This document shows, piece by piece, positions 33,846-44,522 of a stretch of DNA of 64,000 nt. The notes beneath the pieces were generated by a model that worked only from the letters and a program-made list of their open reading frames with translations, had not been told where the DNA came from and searched no databases. Position 1 is the stretch's first letter. Every line of letters begins with the position of its first letter. The translations under genes and the position numbers were made by a program. The stretch comes from Straminergon stramineum. Its lineage: Eukaryota > Streptophyta > Bryopsida > Hypnales > Calliergonaceae. The stretch covers positions 312,501-376,500 of the forward strand of contig OY987271.1 of the NCBI GenBank assembly GCA_963920665.1. Reading direction: 5' to 3'.

Positions 33846-36800
33846 ATGTTTGTAAATGTTGGTGGTCAAGGTTTAGGGTGTATGATGTCATTCAAGGTTA
33901 AACTATTCTCCTTGGAATACGAATGGAGCAGTCTGGAGAAGATTGGCCCAATTATTGCAAAGGAAGGCGAGTCCTATGCCAACCTCCAGATCAGGTTGGA
34001 AGATGCACATGTGGTGGATTGGCCATTCCTATTTTGGGATGTGGAAGACAAAGTTAAAATTAACATGAAGCTTGAAAAATTGAACACCATCTTGCCAAAG
34101 ATGTATGTCATTCCCATGGAGTTTGAGGATATTGATGTCTGTAAATGTCGTCATGTTGGTGGTGAGTCTTTTGTCATCAAATCAACTCCATCTGAGGCCA
34201 TAGAAGTCCAAGGTGTTGTTTGCTAAGATGGTATTGAAGATATTCTAGTAAAACTAGTAGCTTGCTCTAGGGTCAGTTCTTCAAAATCTAGATCATTGCT
34301 AAAATCCCTTCTAATTCCATAAGAAGTTGTGGAATTGTATTTTAAAGGAGAAGAAAAATTGAGGAATGAACTTAAGTAGATTTCCCTTGAAGATCACAAC
34401 TGGTCCCTGAAGTCTTGGGATCAAGATGGGGTTGGAATTCTAAAGGTTTATTATGAGGAATGTTGCAAGGATATTGGAGGTGGAAGTGGTGGTCATACGA
34501 AAGTCACTACTTCGAATTTGTTTTCAAATTTCTGCAAAAGCCATTTGATGTCAAATGGACATATACATACTAGTTGGTGTAGAAGGAAGGGTGTAGATTT
34601 TTGTAATCACCCTCAGTCAGCTATGCCAAAAGGGAAGATAGTCATATTGACTACTACAGATCACAAAGTTTTAATAGATGAGGGTGTCAAAGTTGTAGAT
34701 GGTATCAATCAAAGTGTTTCCTCTAACCTTGTTCCTTTCGTGGTGGTTGGAGACCCTGATTGTACTAAGGTTAAGAGCTTCTAGTTTAAGGTTATGTGCA
34801 CTTATTGTGGGGATTTTTTCTAGTTCTGTTGTCCAAAAAAAACCTTGATGCTAACCTCATGAATCACCTTGGTGGGACTAAGCACGAGAAAGCGTTAGAA
34901 GATGCTCACAATGCCAAGAACACGTGTCCAACATTGACCACCGACAGGAGGGGAAGGCTAGCTTGAAAATCAAGTGGGGTTGCCAATTCAAACTAGAAGG
35001 ATTTGCATGCTTGGTTTAGAAGTGGTGGAGATAGTAGCCAAGAAGGTGAATCCCTCTTGTTGGATCGTTCTCATTTGTTTGGATTAATGTGTTAGGGCTT
35101 TAGAGGACCTACCTGTGTTTATGCTGGCAATACTTATGTTCTGGATGGTTTGATTAATGACCTACATTTTGGTGTCAATTGGTATCCTGAACCCCATCTT
35201 CATTAGTCATTTCAGGTGGATAGCAAGTCTGTGATTGTGAATGGTACATTTAGGCATAAGGAATGTACTCGGTTTAGTACGTTTGGCAATTCCTTCCCTA
35301 ATTTTTGCTACAATTTTTGTAGCCGAATTTGGTTGGAGCAGGATTTCAGGATGCGTATAGTACGTGAGGATAGAGCCTTAGAGAAACGAGGTAGTAGGGA
35401 TACATATAAGGGACACAAATTGGGGTATTTGCAAGTGAATGAGTTGTCAAGTCATAGTAGAATAATCACAAAGAAATTGAAGCTTGAAAGAATGTTTCAT
35501 TGGGCAACAAAGGCACGCATTGTGCCATTGAGAGTTAAAATGCCTACCTTAAAAGAGGCTGCAAAAAAAGCCTCTAATCAACAAAATTTGGTTAAATTTT
35601 GTAATGACATTATTTCTACTCATAAATTAGGGGCATTTGGGGGGAAGCCTACTCTTTTGGATTTCATGAAGGATGTTGCATCTAATCTAAATAGAAGTAA
35701 ACAAGAGTATAGGTTTTCAAGTAACACAAAATCCTTTGGTCAGGCTATGAAAATATATGGGGGAAGGAGGATGTGTGACCTATTCTCATTGAACTTTTCT
35801 GGTCCAACATTTAACACAATAAAAAGAGAAAATAAGAAGGGAGTGCAATTCATTCCTGGAGAGCATACTAATATTTTTGCCTTAGTGGCACAAATTTATA
35901 AAGATGCAAAGGAACTCCATGGGATTATAGGAGTAGTACCTGTTATACTAGTAGAAGATGAAACAAAAGTTAAATCTAGGGTGGCATGGGAGCAAAAATG
36001 GGATACCTTGGTTGGATTTTGTGGGGTAATGGCAGATCATGTATGTGTGTCATCATTTAAGCCTATTGTAGGGGTTGGAGAGGTTGGGTATAATAAGATT
36101 GTTGAAAGTTTTCGTACTTATAAGGTGGGAGGATTTGCCAGGGTGATTGTAGTGAATCCATTACATGACAAATTGCCACGACTTGTTTTGGTGGTTTGCA
36201 ATACATGTAATTGTTTTGACTCCTCATGGGTTCGAAAGCAATGGAGATTGATTGACTAGTTGTGGGATAAAGAATGTAAAGAATCAATTGGGCCAATTGT
36301 AGGCTACGCAAGTGATGGTGATTCAAGAAGGCGCCAATTGATGTTGGAGGATTATAAAGTTACAACTAGAGAATGATTGAAGGTAAATTGGGATGGATGG
36401 CTGTTGACAGCAGGATTAGATGATATGGGTGATGCTTTTGGTCTCCATGACCAAGATTACATCCACAATGGGAAGAAGTTAGTTAATCCAATGGATTCTC
36501 CTGTAAGGATCCTTCAACTAGGTGGTGATGTTGCTTGTCTTCAGCATTTAAGTCTTATCTACAACAAATTCACATTTGATGAACATGGACTAAAGATAGA
36601 AGACATAGACAAGAAGGACAGATAGAATTGTGCATCTGCCCAACACATATGCCAGAGAAAGACTTGGATGTGCTTAGCTAAATTGAGGACAACCCCTGAT
36701 GTTCATCTTGAACGCACTTTGGGTACAGAGATGTACTTGGAAGTGTGTAGATTACATAGATATTTTTGCTTCCCCTATGCTCAATTTGCAATCCAGATTA

Positions 36801-38360
36801 GTACTTGCTGCAAAAGTTTTTGTTTTTTTCCGTCTTTAGAAGCTTTGGCTCCAACATGGGAACCATTCAATTTTTGGGAATTCTCAAAAACCTAATGCAT
36901 CTGAGAACTTTGTGTCTCAACAATGTTTTATTGATGTGCAACTCTCATGTCATTTTGTGGTTTTATTAGTAACTCACTTTAGGGACAAGTATCCCCATTT
37001 GGTTGTCCCTCTCCATCTCACAGGTAGTGATTCTTGTGAAATCTTTTTCCCTAAAATTGGTGGCATGGTAGGGTTAGAGAGGGCTTATGATTTTCATGAG
37101 TTGGTGGGGTTTGCATTCTGCAAATACCTTGAATCAATTAGCAGGTATTGAGTATGGCAACAATGGATTAAAGTTTGGACGTGTACACAACAAGATGGAG
37201 AATGTGTGGGCAAAATTGCACCCTTTAGAGGATGGTGAAACCCCTTGTGACTTCGGAGACTGTAGTCTCATTAGTCAAGATGAACAAGTCATCCAAGCAT
37301 TGCAAGAGGGCTTTAGAGAAGCCCAAAAACTCTTGCAAATACTAAACATGGCCCCTTCAAGTGTAGCAAAAAAAAAAGAATGGTTTCATAGCCCATGGAA
37401 GTTTGAAAAAGTTGATAGTAAAGACTTAGCATTTGTACCAGGCAGATCACCTATTGCCAGTGAAGATGGGGACTCAGAGGTCCTTAGAGAGGCCTTGTAA
37501 GTGCCACTTATGGTAGATTCTGAAGAACATGGTGGGGATTCTAACCTTCACTCTGTCGTTAATGATGTTTTAGAAGATGAACTTGTAGATGATGGTCTTG
37601 ATTCTTTGGCATTACTTGAAGATGAAACACGTGATGTTTTCAATCAAATGCTAGATTCCCAAGAACCTCAAGTGTCTACTATGGTTACCCCAGATCAGAT
37701 TGTGCCTATAGTTGAATTTGGAGGCTGTCAAATTTTTAAGTCCACCTTAGTGTCTCAATTGAGTGGAAATCCTTTTCTTTCCAAGGATAGGTTGACGAAG
37801 GTGCATAATTCAATTTATTTTAATAATAGTGAAGACTACATTTCAACTGCTACTTCTACTAGTACATGCCTATTAGGACTTGGTTTTGACTGTGGTGTGT
37901 TTTTTTTACAAAGAAGCACCCTAACAAAGTCTTCTACTGTAAAGTCAGCTTTGAAAAGAAAAAGGGGTCAAGTTGCACAAAATGGGGTACCTTCTAATAT
38001 AATATAGGGGGTAGATGAAGAAACTTGGTGGGTTGGGCAGGTTCAGAAAATGAGAAGACGAGTTGGGATGAAGTGGGGCCTTTCTAGACAACCCATTGAC
38101 CTCATGAACCGACCAATTCGAACCAACAAGAAAGGTACTTCTTTGCCCTTTGCTATGGTACTACTTAACTGGTATAGCAATACCCTTGGGCATTTGAAAT
38201 TTAAGTATGACCATTCATACCACAAGTGGATAGATGTTGATTCCATAATTTCAACTGTGACTTTAACATATAATGCAAATTCTAAAAAAATTTCATTAGA
38301 TCAAGAGGATGCTGCTTCTCTTAATGATTTTGTTGTTGCAAGAAAATATATTCTACGAAG
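33846..38360 (+). pseudogene. Transposase-like gene: zinc finger, DDE-like core, C-terminal domain
   Basis: Order: an N-terminal part (33846-34784); a C-x2-C ... H-x4-H finger (CTYCG ... NHLGGTKHEKAL, about 34800-34900); and a core from 35216. The core has a first acid in VEDETKVK (Asp codon 35957), WDTLVGFCG after it, a second in GYASDGDSRRR (Asp codon 36314), an insert with NCASAQ.ICQRK, and a third in GSDSCEIFF (about 37024). The C-terminal domain runs 37560-38360. The order and spacing of acids recall P-element/THAP9-like RNase-H transposases; this is my inference. It is inactive: stops at 34227, 36257, 36374, 36623, 37498 and 38006 and frameshifts near 35200, 36760 and 37110. Read-through of the lesions gives one long collinear protein. 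Confidence 0.65.
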
Positions 38361-40080
38361 GGCATTCTTATATTGTTTTATTGTCTTCTTGCATGCTCAT
38401 GAAATGTTGGTGTTGTTCTTTTGTACTAATGTCAATTCCTTGATCTTATGATCTTGATTTCTAAATATTCTTATTCTGTATCTTTAAGGTTAATGTATAG
38501 TGTTATAGTTAAAGTTAAGATTGAGGTTCTTGAGATTGGGTGAAAGAATCACAAGTATAAAGTAGGTTAAAAATTGGAGAATTCCTTTGTGCTATTTTTT
38601 ATTTATTAGGTTAGGAATTCTTTTTTCATTCTTAATTATTAGAGTTAAGGTTTTAGAGTAAATATTATGGAGTCTTGTACCTAGAACGTGCAATTTTGGA
38701 TATGAAATTGTCTTAGGATAGGGTTTTAATGTAAGTTATTATATGGTTAACAAAAATTTCAGCTTGGAGTTCTATGGTGTTCTTCGTTAATTAGTGTTGA
38801 GCATTCATAATATTGCTAGAATTCGGTGGGAAAAGTGTGCTCAATTGGTATGTAGTTAGTTTGTTGTGTACATATGTTGGTCATGTTGTTATAATTACCA
38901 AGGTGCAGATTACAAGTAGACACTTCACTTGGAGATGGAGGCAATGGCAACTTAATGAAGCTCCATGGGTGGTTTCTTTTGGGGAGGAGATGGGTTGTTG
39001 CAAATTGGCCAACATAAGAGTTGCAAGGGCAACATCGAAGGTGTGGTGTGACTTTTTGGATACCTAGAGATTCAGCTTGGGTGTTAGGAGACAACTCATT
39101 TTGGTAGTGATTGGTGCATTTTCCCATGGACTTTACGTGGCATTCATTTCTAGCAAACTTCCTCTACCTCAGTCACAATTGGAAGGGGATGGAGCCTATA
39201 CTTTCAAAATAGTATTAGAAGACAACATTCAACTAATTATTTGATTTGGGGTTGTCATATTTGGTCCAATTGTTGATTCGCAACAGCTACTATGAGCTTG
39301 ATTGTGATGAAGACCTAACTTTGCATGCACCCAATTGTCATTAGGTGACTTCTTCACTACATTGATGTTATTTTTTGTTCCATCTTCTCCATGTTAAACT
39401 CTAGATCTTCCTAAACAACTTATACATTTACTTGTAAATGTTTGGAATCATCTTCTTTATGCTAGTGTTTTATAAACACTCTTTTATTTTTTGATCCTAA
39501 ATTCTAAACCATTGCAAATGCTTTTGTACATATTGAATATATACTCTCCTTGTTGTAGTGAAGGTTATGTTCTTGTGTGAATTTGTAGTGTTTCTAGAAT
39601 GTTAATTTTCATATTGTTCATGTTCTATTGCTAGTGTTGGTGCTTTTGATAGTTTGAATGTCCTAATTGTTTGATGCTTCTATGATGTTGCTTGTTCCTC
39701 TCTATATTGGGTTGTTTAGAATATGTGGCACAGAGTTTTGAAATATACAGAACTAAAGTTGAATTGTATATTCTTATATTATATCATCTGAAACTATTGT
39801 ACCATAGTATAGTAGCACATATATCAAAAAAATTAAGTCAAAATGTAAGACATTGGTTTTATGATGTATATTGTATGTGTGAAAAAATTTAACATATAAG
39901 TTTTATATGTAAGATAGCCAAATTATAAAAAATGTGTGAAAGAATTTATAAAAAATCATAGGGTATTGAAAATATGCTTGTAGTAGATTTTTATGTAAAA
40001 ATAGGGTCATCTTAAATACAATGATGAAGGTAAATAGCCCCACATCAAATACCCTCTTAATGCAGGTGTATACATTAAAT
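38361..40080. other. 3' region of the large transposon
   Basis: AT-rich. A more GC-rich island at 38900-39240 has an open frame (38813-39067) and could be another captured host fragment, but I recognise no family. The rest appears non-coding. Confidence 0.3.
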
Positions 40081-40102
40081 TACAAGGAGTGATCTCCCCG
40101 AG

Positions 40103-40275
40103 GGATCCGGATTGGATTTCGGAAAAGTAGTAATCCGGAGAAGAGAAGAGAGGTGAAGAGAGAGCTTAAGTCGATAGAACGGATAATCTCGGCTTGCAAC
40201 AACAGTCTAGAATCCCCTGGGACGATATTTCGAGTTAGTTTACACATTTTGGGTGTTGTAAATGGTATTATCTGA
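40103..40275 (+). repeat. Retroelement 3'-region repeat, copy 2
   Basis: It matches 1960-2170: GGATCCGGATTGGATTTC, AATCTCGGCTTGCAACAACA, then TCTAGAATCCCCTGGGACGA and TTTCGAGTTA. It begins at the right end of the large transposon, which therefore inserted into this sequence. It ends before an imperfect palindrome around 40290-40315 (GACAATACCCTTCGCAGGGTCTG). Confidence 0.6.
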
Positions 40276-40957
40276 CATCTATGCATGTGACAATACCCTT
40301 CGCAGGGTCTGACTTAAATACAATCTAAAAATACAAATGGGCGGGAAAGCCCGCAAAAGTTCCACCGCGACTTGGGCCAAATTTTTCGGTTCCTACCTAC
40401 TACTAATTGGATCGGAACAAGATCCGAATCCGTTCCTAACATTCCTATTATTTACATAACTAAGTGCCCACCTAAGATCCAATGGCGGCACTATCCGCTC
40501 CTAGCTCCATTTGCTCGAAGATCTCGTTCAAATTTTGATTCTATTCCTCCTCCTGAGGGTTAGGAACTGGGTGGCCTTCTGTGGATCCGGGGGTTGAGTC
40601 CAAGTCGATGGTGGTCCCAAGCGTACCGGCCAGATTCACCTTTACCTCTAATCTCTTGGATTTGGGACTGGCATCCTTCCCCTCCCCTACCATTGCATCT
40701 AGAAACAAATCCGGAAGAGATATATCTGAGAGTCGAATACTTCAAGAGTAGGTGGCTCTCGATAGTATTCGGATACTCTCCTCCATCCGATCTGTCGCCT
40801 TCCGCACCTCCTTCATTGCCGCTTCAACCTACTTGGCAAAGTCTGTGAGAATCCTGACCATCCGGGACCCGGATGGCTTCTTCTCATCGTGCATCTTCTC
40901 ATCAAATAGCTTCGCCTTGGTGGCGGCCATTCCAGTCTCCCCGAATGTGGCCTTCAC

Positions 40958-41494
40958 CTACTCTACCATTTTATGAGCCTCGTCTGCCATCAATCGAGCA
41001 ATTGCAAAGTTCTCCTTGAGTACAAGGAGTTTCGCCTTCACTCGATCCACCTCCTCCTGCAGTCTCTGGATCTCCATCTCCTGTTTCCAAGTCTCGACCG
41101 GATCGGAGGTGCAGCTCACCACCTTCTCCAGTAGCTTTTTGTCTGGCGGCGCTCTCACCAACTTTCCGATCGCAAGGAGGATTCTTTTCTTTAGTTCCCA
41201 ATCCGCTCTCACATCACACAAGATCTTGATGAGAGGGTTGAACGGATCATCGGGATTTGATTCCTCCGACACGGTCTTCTCAACCTCCGGTCTCTCTTCC
41301 GGGGTTGAGGTATCACGACCAAGTGGCGTCCCTCGCTTGTGAGGTGAGGTTGTCTTTTGTCGCTTGATCAACAGCATCGACGGCTCCTCCTCCTCTTCTG
41401 ACTCGCTGTTCTCCTCAGGTTCAGAATCAGATTCGACTTCATCATTTGTTTCCGATTCTCCATACCTGAGGAGGACTTCTTGAGCCCTCCACAC
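40958..41494 (-). CDS. Gag-like protein with acidic and coiled-coil parts
   Basis: A 178-codon open frame. Residues about 15-40 are an acidic Glu/Ser block, 45-75 a Pro/Thr/Lys linker, and 85-178 a charged helical region with coiled-coil character (QEMEIQRLQEEVDRVKAKL). This resembles in kind the partial ORF at 2-319. It probably continues on both sides with frame breaks. Retroelement origin is inferred from the surroundings and the absence of host-gene likeness. Confidence 0.45.
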   Translation of the reverse strand: MWRAQEVLLRYGESETNDEVESDSEPEENSESEEEEEPSMLLIKRQKTTSPHKRGTPLGRDTSTPEERPEVEKTVSEESNPDDPFNPLIKILCDVRADWELKKRILLAIGKLVRAPPDKKLLEKVVSCTSDPVETWKQEMEIQRLQEEVDRVKAKLLVLKENFAIARLMADEAHKMVE

Positions 41495-41889
41495 CTTCTC
41501 CTCTCTTGTGCTTAGGAGCTAATGGGAATGGTAGAGATGGATGAGGTAGGGACACACGGGAGTGGTCCTACTCTTCCCAACCCTACCTACAAGCTAGGTG
41601 ACTAGATCAGAAATGATCCAGGCCCAGTTGACTCTCCAATTTTCCCTCAGGATGTTGAAAATCGTGTTCATGAGGGAGATCGTCACCCTCGTTTGCTTTT
41701 CCAGATGCAGTATCGGAACGAGGAACTGCAGAAGCTGTCGATGTCGCTCATCGACGCAATCCTCTATGGTATATCTGTCTTTTGGGTTGACAACACCCTG
41801 GAACTTCTCCGGACGAACTCGTCTTTCCGGTTTGCCAATCCTAATCCTCCTGCCCAGAAACTATACACCATTCTCCAAACATCCTCTAT

Positions 41890-42150
41890 CTAGAGATGCG
41901 GAATTGCTCTCATGGTGTTGTCAAACTCATTGGACAACTTTCCCAAGAGTTCCCTCACCATAACTTCTTGCTTGAAGCCCCAGGGTTTCTCTGCAAACCC
42001 CAAGCAATCCATGGAAGTCAAATCCTCCATGAGTTGGGACTTGGCTAGCTTGGTAGAGGGAATAACTGGAATCACTTTCCGAAGCTTCACCTCCACCGAG
42101 GACGTACTAGCCTGTCCACCTCTACTTCTCCTATGTTGCGGCATGGACAT
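41890..42150 (-). pseudogene. N-terminal gag-like fragment
   Basis: An 86-codon frame starting MSMPQHRRSRGG with a basic N-terminus and ending MRAIPHL. Conserved-looking residues (EDVWRMVYSFW) continue past the stop at 41890, so the stop is probably a late lesion. It is followed by the 41494-40958 frame. Confidence 0.4.
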
Positions 42151-42397
42151 GGATGCGAGTTCGGAACCCCTTTTCTAATTCTACTTCACTCTCTCTTAGC
42201 CGCACATCCCGTTTCTTACTTTCTCTCTCCGATCTCAACCGGAAATCAAAACAAAATCAACACAACTCTCAAGAAAGACACTCTCACATAGATCCAACAC
42301 AGACAGTTAAGTCTCAGACGAGAGTAGGGAGCTCAGAGCATGAAGAGTGCTAAGACAGGCGAAAAATGCAAAAGAGGTTCAACTAGGCAAGCCAGCC

Positions 42398-42405
42398 CTT
42401 ATATA
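42398..42405 (-). promoter_or_regulatory. TATA-like box of the gag-only retroelement
   Basis: TATATAAG on the minus strand, about 250 bases 5' of the first gag-like ATG (42150). It is preceded by a G-rich stretch and is a plausible LTR promoter. No expression evidence. Confidence 0.4.
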
Positions 42406-42649
42406 ATCGTTGGACCCCTCCCACCTCATCATGACCTATTCGGATCCAGTTCTTCCACGATATTCGATCCATCCCCTATCCGGTTAGACATTCGTTCTCA
42501 TCCGTTCTCCTACTAGGACCGGATTCGAGTAAATCCCTCCACTATCTCATTTTCCTTCTCTATTTTAGCCCCCAATGGTTCTTTAGCTAGATCCGGATAC
42601 CTACTTATAGGTTTCAGGTTAGTTTTACTAGGTAAACCAAAAAAAATTA

Positions 42650-42930
42650 AAGTTTCATGTTGCCACAGACTCCATGTAGGAAGTTTGACGACATTGTAAG
42701 TGAAAATCAACTGATGAAGCTTCGACATTGTGAACTCTTCATCCTCAAGTCACTACATGACAACTCGGATGATGTGGAGCAAGCTATGTTAGTACAATTA
42801 GGGAGCCCAAGTCATTCTTCAGTCATTTCTCACAAGAAGTTATTCTTCTACATTCCTATATGTGTACATCTTCTTGTAGTGAGAAGAGAACTTATTGGCA
42901 TGGGAATCATAGTGTTATACTAGCTACATA
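42650..42930 (+). repeat. Dispersed repeat, copy 1 (second copy 45490-45765)
   Basis: Shared words with 45490-45765 in order are TTGCCACA, CAGATGAA/CTGATGAAGCTT, TTCATCC, GAG(A/C)AAGCAAGCT versus GGAGCAAGCTA, then CAATTAG.GAGCC.CAA.TCATTCTT.AGTCAT, CAAGAA.TTATTCTT, and TTGTAGTG.GAAG. Both TTCTTGTAGTG and TTTTTGTAGTG recall right ends of CACTA elements, but no matching left ends were found. Confidence 0.55.
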
Positions 42931-43549
42931 TCAATGCTTGTCCTCGAACATGTACCTTTCACATTGTCAAAATGTCTTTGCTTCAAATGCCAATCTCCCA
43001 CCATGTTTAGTGTATTGGGTGAATGGGTGGCGCACACTGAACAACTTTTCAAAGTGTATCCAAAATGTTGTCCACTAGGCCATATATCTAAGCCAGTTGG
43101 GCTTAGTTGATTGTGAACCACCATATTGGTTCACTATTTAAAAACCCGAAAATATAAACATTAGGCATGAATTTACAAATTAGGAAGTGTTAGTACTCCG
43201 GATTAAGCCATAACCATCAATTAGGAAGTTTTCCACTAAATAGCAATGGAAACTTCATGAGGTTAAGGCAAGATGCTAGAAAATGCAATTAGGAGGAAAT
43301 TAGGGAAAATTCTAGGAAAAAAATGGGAAGTTTAAACTAAAAAGAAGTTAAGCAAGATTTGGTAGAGTAACCAAATTAGGCTAACAGTAAAATGATGAGA
43401 AAATGAAAACAAAAAATGAAAAATGAAAATGAAAACAAAAGACTAGAAGTAGGAAATGAAACTAAAAGTAAATTAAAAATCACAAAAATAATAAATAAGA
43501 AAAAACACAAAAGAGGTTAGTTAAACTAAAACTATGACGAAAACACTAG
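42931..43549. other. AT-rich gap
   Basis: A purine-rich stretch (43300-43500) with AAAATGAAAA runs. No gene is supported. Confidence 0.35.
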
Positions 43550-43770
43550 TGTAGTGGGTAAAACACTAAAATAGGGCTAGAAACACAAAAATAGGATTTT
43601 GCAGTAAGTTAGAGGGTTTTACAGTAATTTAGGGGGTGGAACACTAAAATAGAGCAATTTACACTAAATTAGCGGATTTACAGTAACCTAGAGTGATTTG
43701 CACTAATTTGGCGCATTTTGTACCAAATTAGTGGATTAACAGTGAATTAGTGTAGGATGAAAGTAGTTTA
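43550..43770 (+). repeat. Degenerate tandem array of an ACACTAAATTAG-like word
   Basis: About nine imperfect copies of (A/T)ACA(C/G)TAAATTAG.G spaced 20-30 bases apart, for example TTACACTAAATTAGCGGATT and TTACAGTAATTTAGGGGG. No coding meaning is seen. Confidence 0.6.
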
Positions 43771-43816
43771 GAAAATTAATCCATTAGAAAGTTGGATATA
43801 GGCAAAATTAGAGTTT

Positions 43817-43851
43817 GGAGCCCTCTCTCTCTCTCAACTCTCTCTCAAATT
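43817..43851 (+). repeat. CT microsatellite
   Basis: (CT)n with one AA interruption, next to the array above and just before a GC-richer block. Confidence 0.8.
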
Positions 43852-44051
43852 TTCCCAACTTGGTGTGCATGTATGTTGGAGAGCATTCTTGGTGATGAAG
43901 GGCGTTTTGAAAGCATAAGAAGCTAGAGACTAAGATGAGGGAACCAAAGTAGGACAATTTGTCGAGTAGGTCACCATTTTTTGAGAAAAAGTGGTGAAGG
44001 AATGATGGGAGTGAGGTCAGATGGGAATTGGAGTGAAGAGAATTAGGGTTT

Positions 44052-44522
44052 TTGTTGAATTGGGAGGGATTGCCAACTTTGGTGATTGATTGCAGGATAT
44101 TGGAAAAGCGGAATGGGCTGAATTTTGGGGAGGATGGAGAGGAAAAAGTCAGCTTTCCAACAAGACCAGTCTCGACCAATTTCAAGCAAGGACGAGGACG
44201 GAGCGGCCGATTTAGTGCGAGGAGGTCAAGCCGCCTCCGCCATAGAAGACCGACGACTTTGACGAGCGACTGTGGGAGTTTGGCGAAGCGGATCAAAGTG
44301 AATTTTGAGGAAGAGAAAGATGGGAAAGTCAGCTTTTCAATGAGACAAGTCTTGCCTAATTTGGAGCAAGGACGAAGTCGGAGCGAGCATTTTAGTGGGA
44401 CAAGGTCTGCTGCCCATCTAGCGGCAGTTGATTTGGGGTATTTCATCTTTTTTTTTTCTTGTGATTCAGCTGAATCCAAATGTAATGTTAATTACAATAT
44501 GATATTTTCTTATCCATCTTGA
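44052..44522 (+). CDS. Hypothetical ORF with an internal duplication
   Basis: A 156-codon open frame, unrecognised. Residues about 12-60 and 70-118 are two copies of one unit: DC..L.KR...NF.E...KVSF..R.V..N..QGR.RS..FS..RS appears twice, from a DNA duplication of about 180 bases (44083-44220 and 44263-44400). The opposite strand has an overlapping 223-codon frame (44479-43808) with a mirrored duplication. The paired units keep both frames open, so coding strand and reality are uncertain. It may be part of a non-autonomous retroelement. Confidence 0.3.
   Translation: MLNWEGLPTLVIDCRILEKRNGLNFGEDGEEKVSFPTRPVSTNFKQGRGRSGRFSARRSSRLRHRRPTTLTSDCGSLAKRIKVNFEEEKDGKVSFSMRQVLPNLEQGRSRSEHFSGTRSAAHLAAVDLGYFIFFFSCDSAESKCNVNYNMIFSYPS

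Larger units (their letters stand above)
33846..40102 (+). mobile_element. Large broken relative of the 3.4-kb transposon; right end defined
   Basis: The coding part (33846-38360) shares its C-terminal domain with 18949-19700. The right end reads, reversed, CTCGGGGAGATCACTCCTTG, matching the terminal pattern of the 3.4-kb element and of the MITE at 57947-58531. It is inserted in retroelement sequence (the repeat 40103-40275). An expected 8-bp duplication would be GGATCCGG (40103-40110), but no left copy was found, so the left end is missing, rearranged or too diverged; 33846 is only the first coding base. Subterminal words such as AAATAGCCCCACATC and AATACCCTC resemble those in the relatives. 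Confidence 0.6.
40276..42500 (-). mobile_element. Gag-only (non-autonomous) retroelement, minus strand
   Basis: Minus-strand frames at 42150-41890, about 41890-41500 (broken), 41494-40958 and 40745-40560 succeed one another. A TATATAAG box sits 5' of them. No protease, reverse transcriptase or integrase is seen. Terminal repeats could not be paired inside the window. The DNA is clearly richer in G+C than the neighbours. Confidence 0.5.

Noticed and set aside
38813..39127. Overlapping 84 and 103 codon frames in a GC-richer island of the large transposon
   Set aside because: No family recognised; mentioned only as a possible captured fragment, not as a gene.
42870..42890. TTCTTGTAGTG as right end of a CACTA element
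   Set aside because: No left CACTACAAGAA partner with matching flanks was found; kept only as part of a dispersed repeat.
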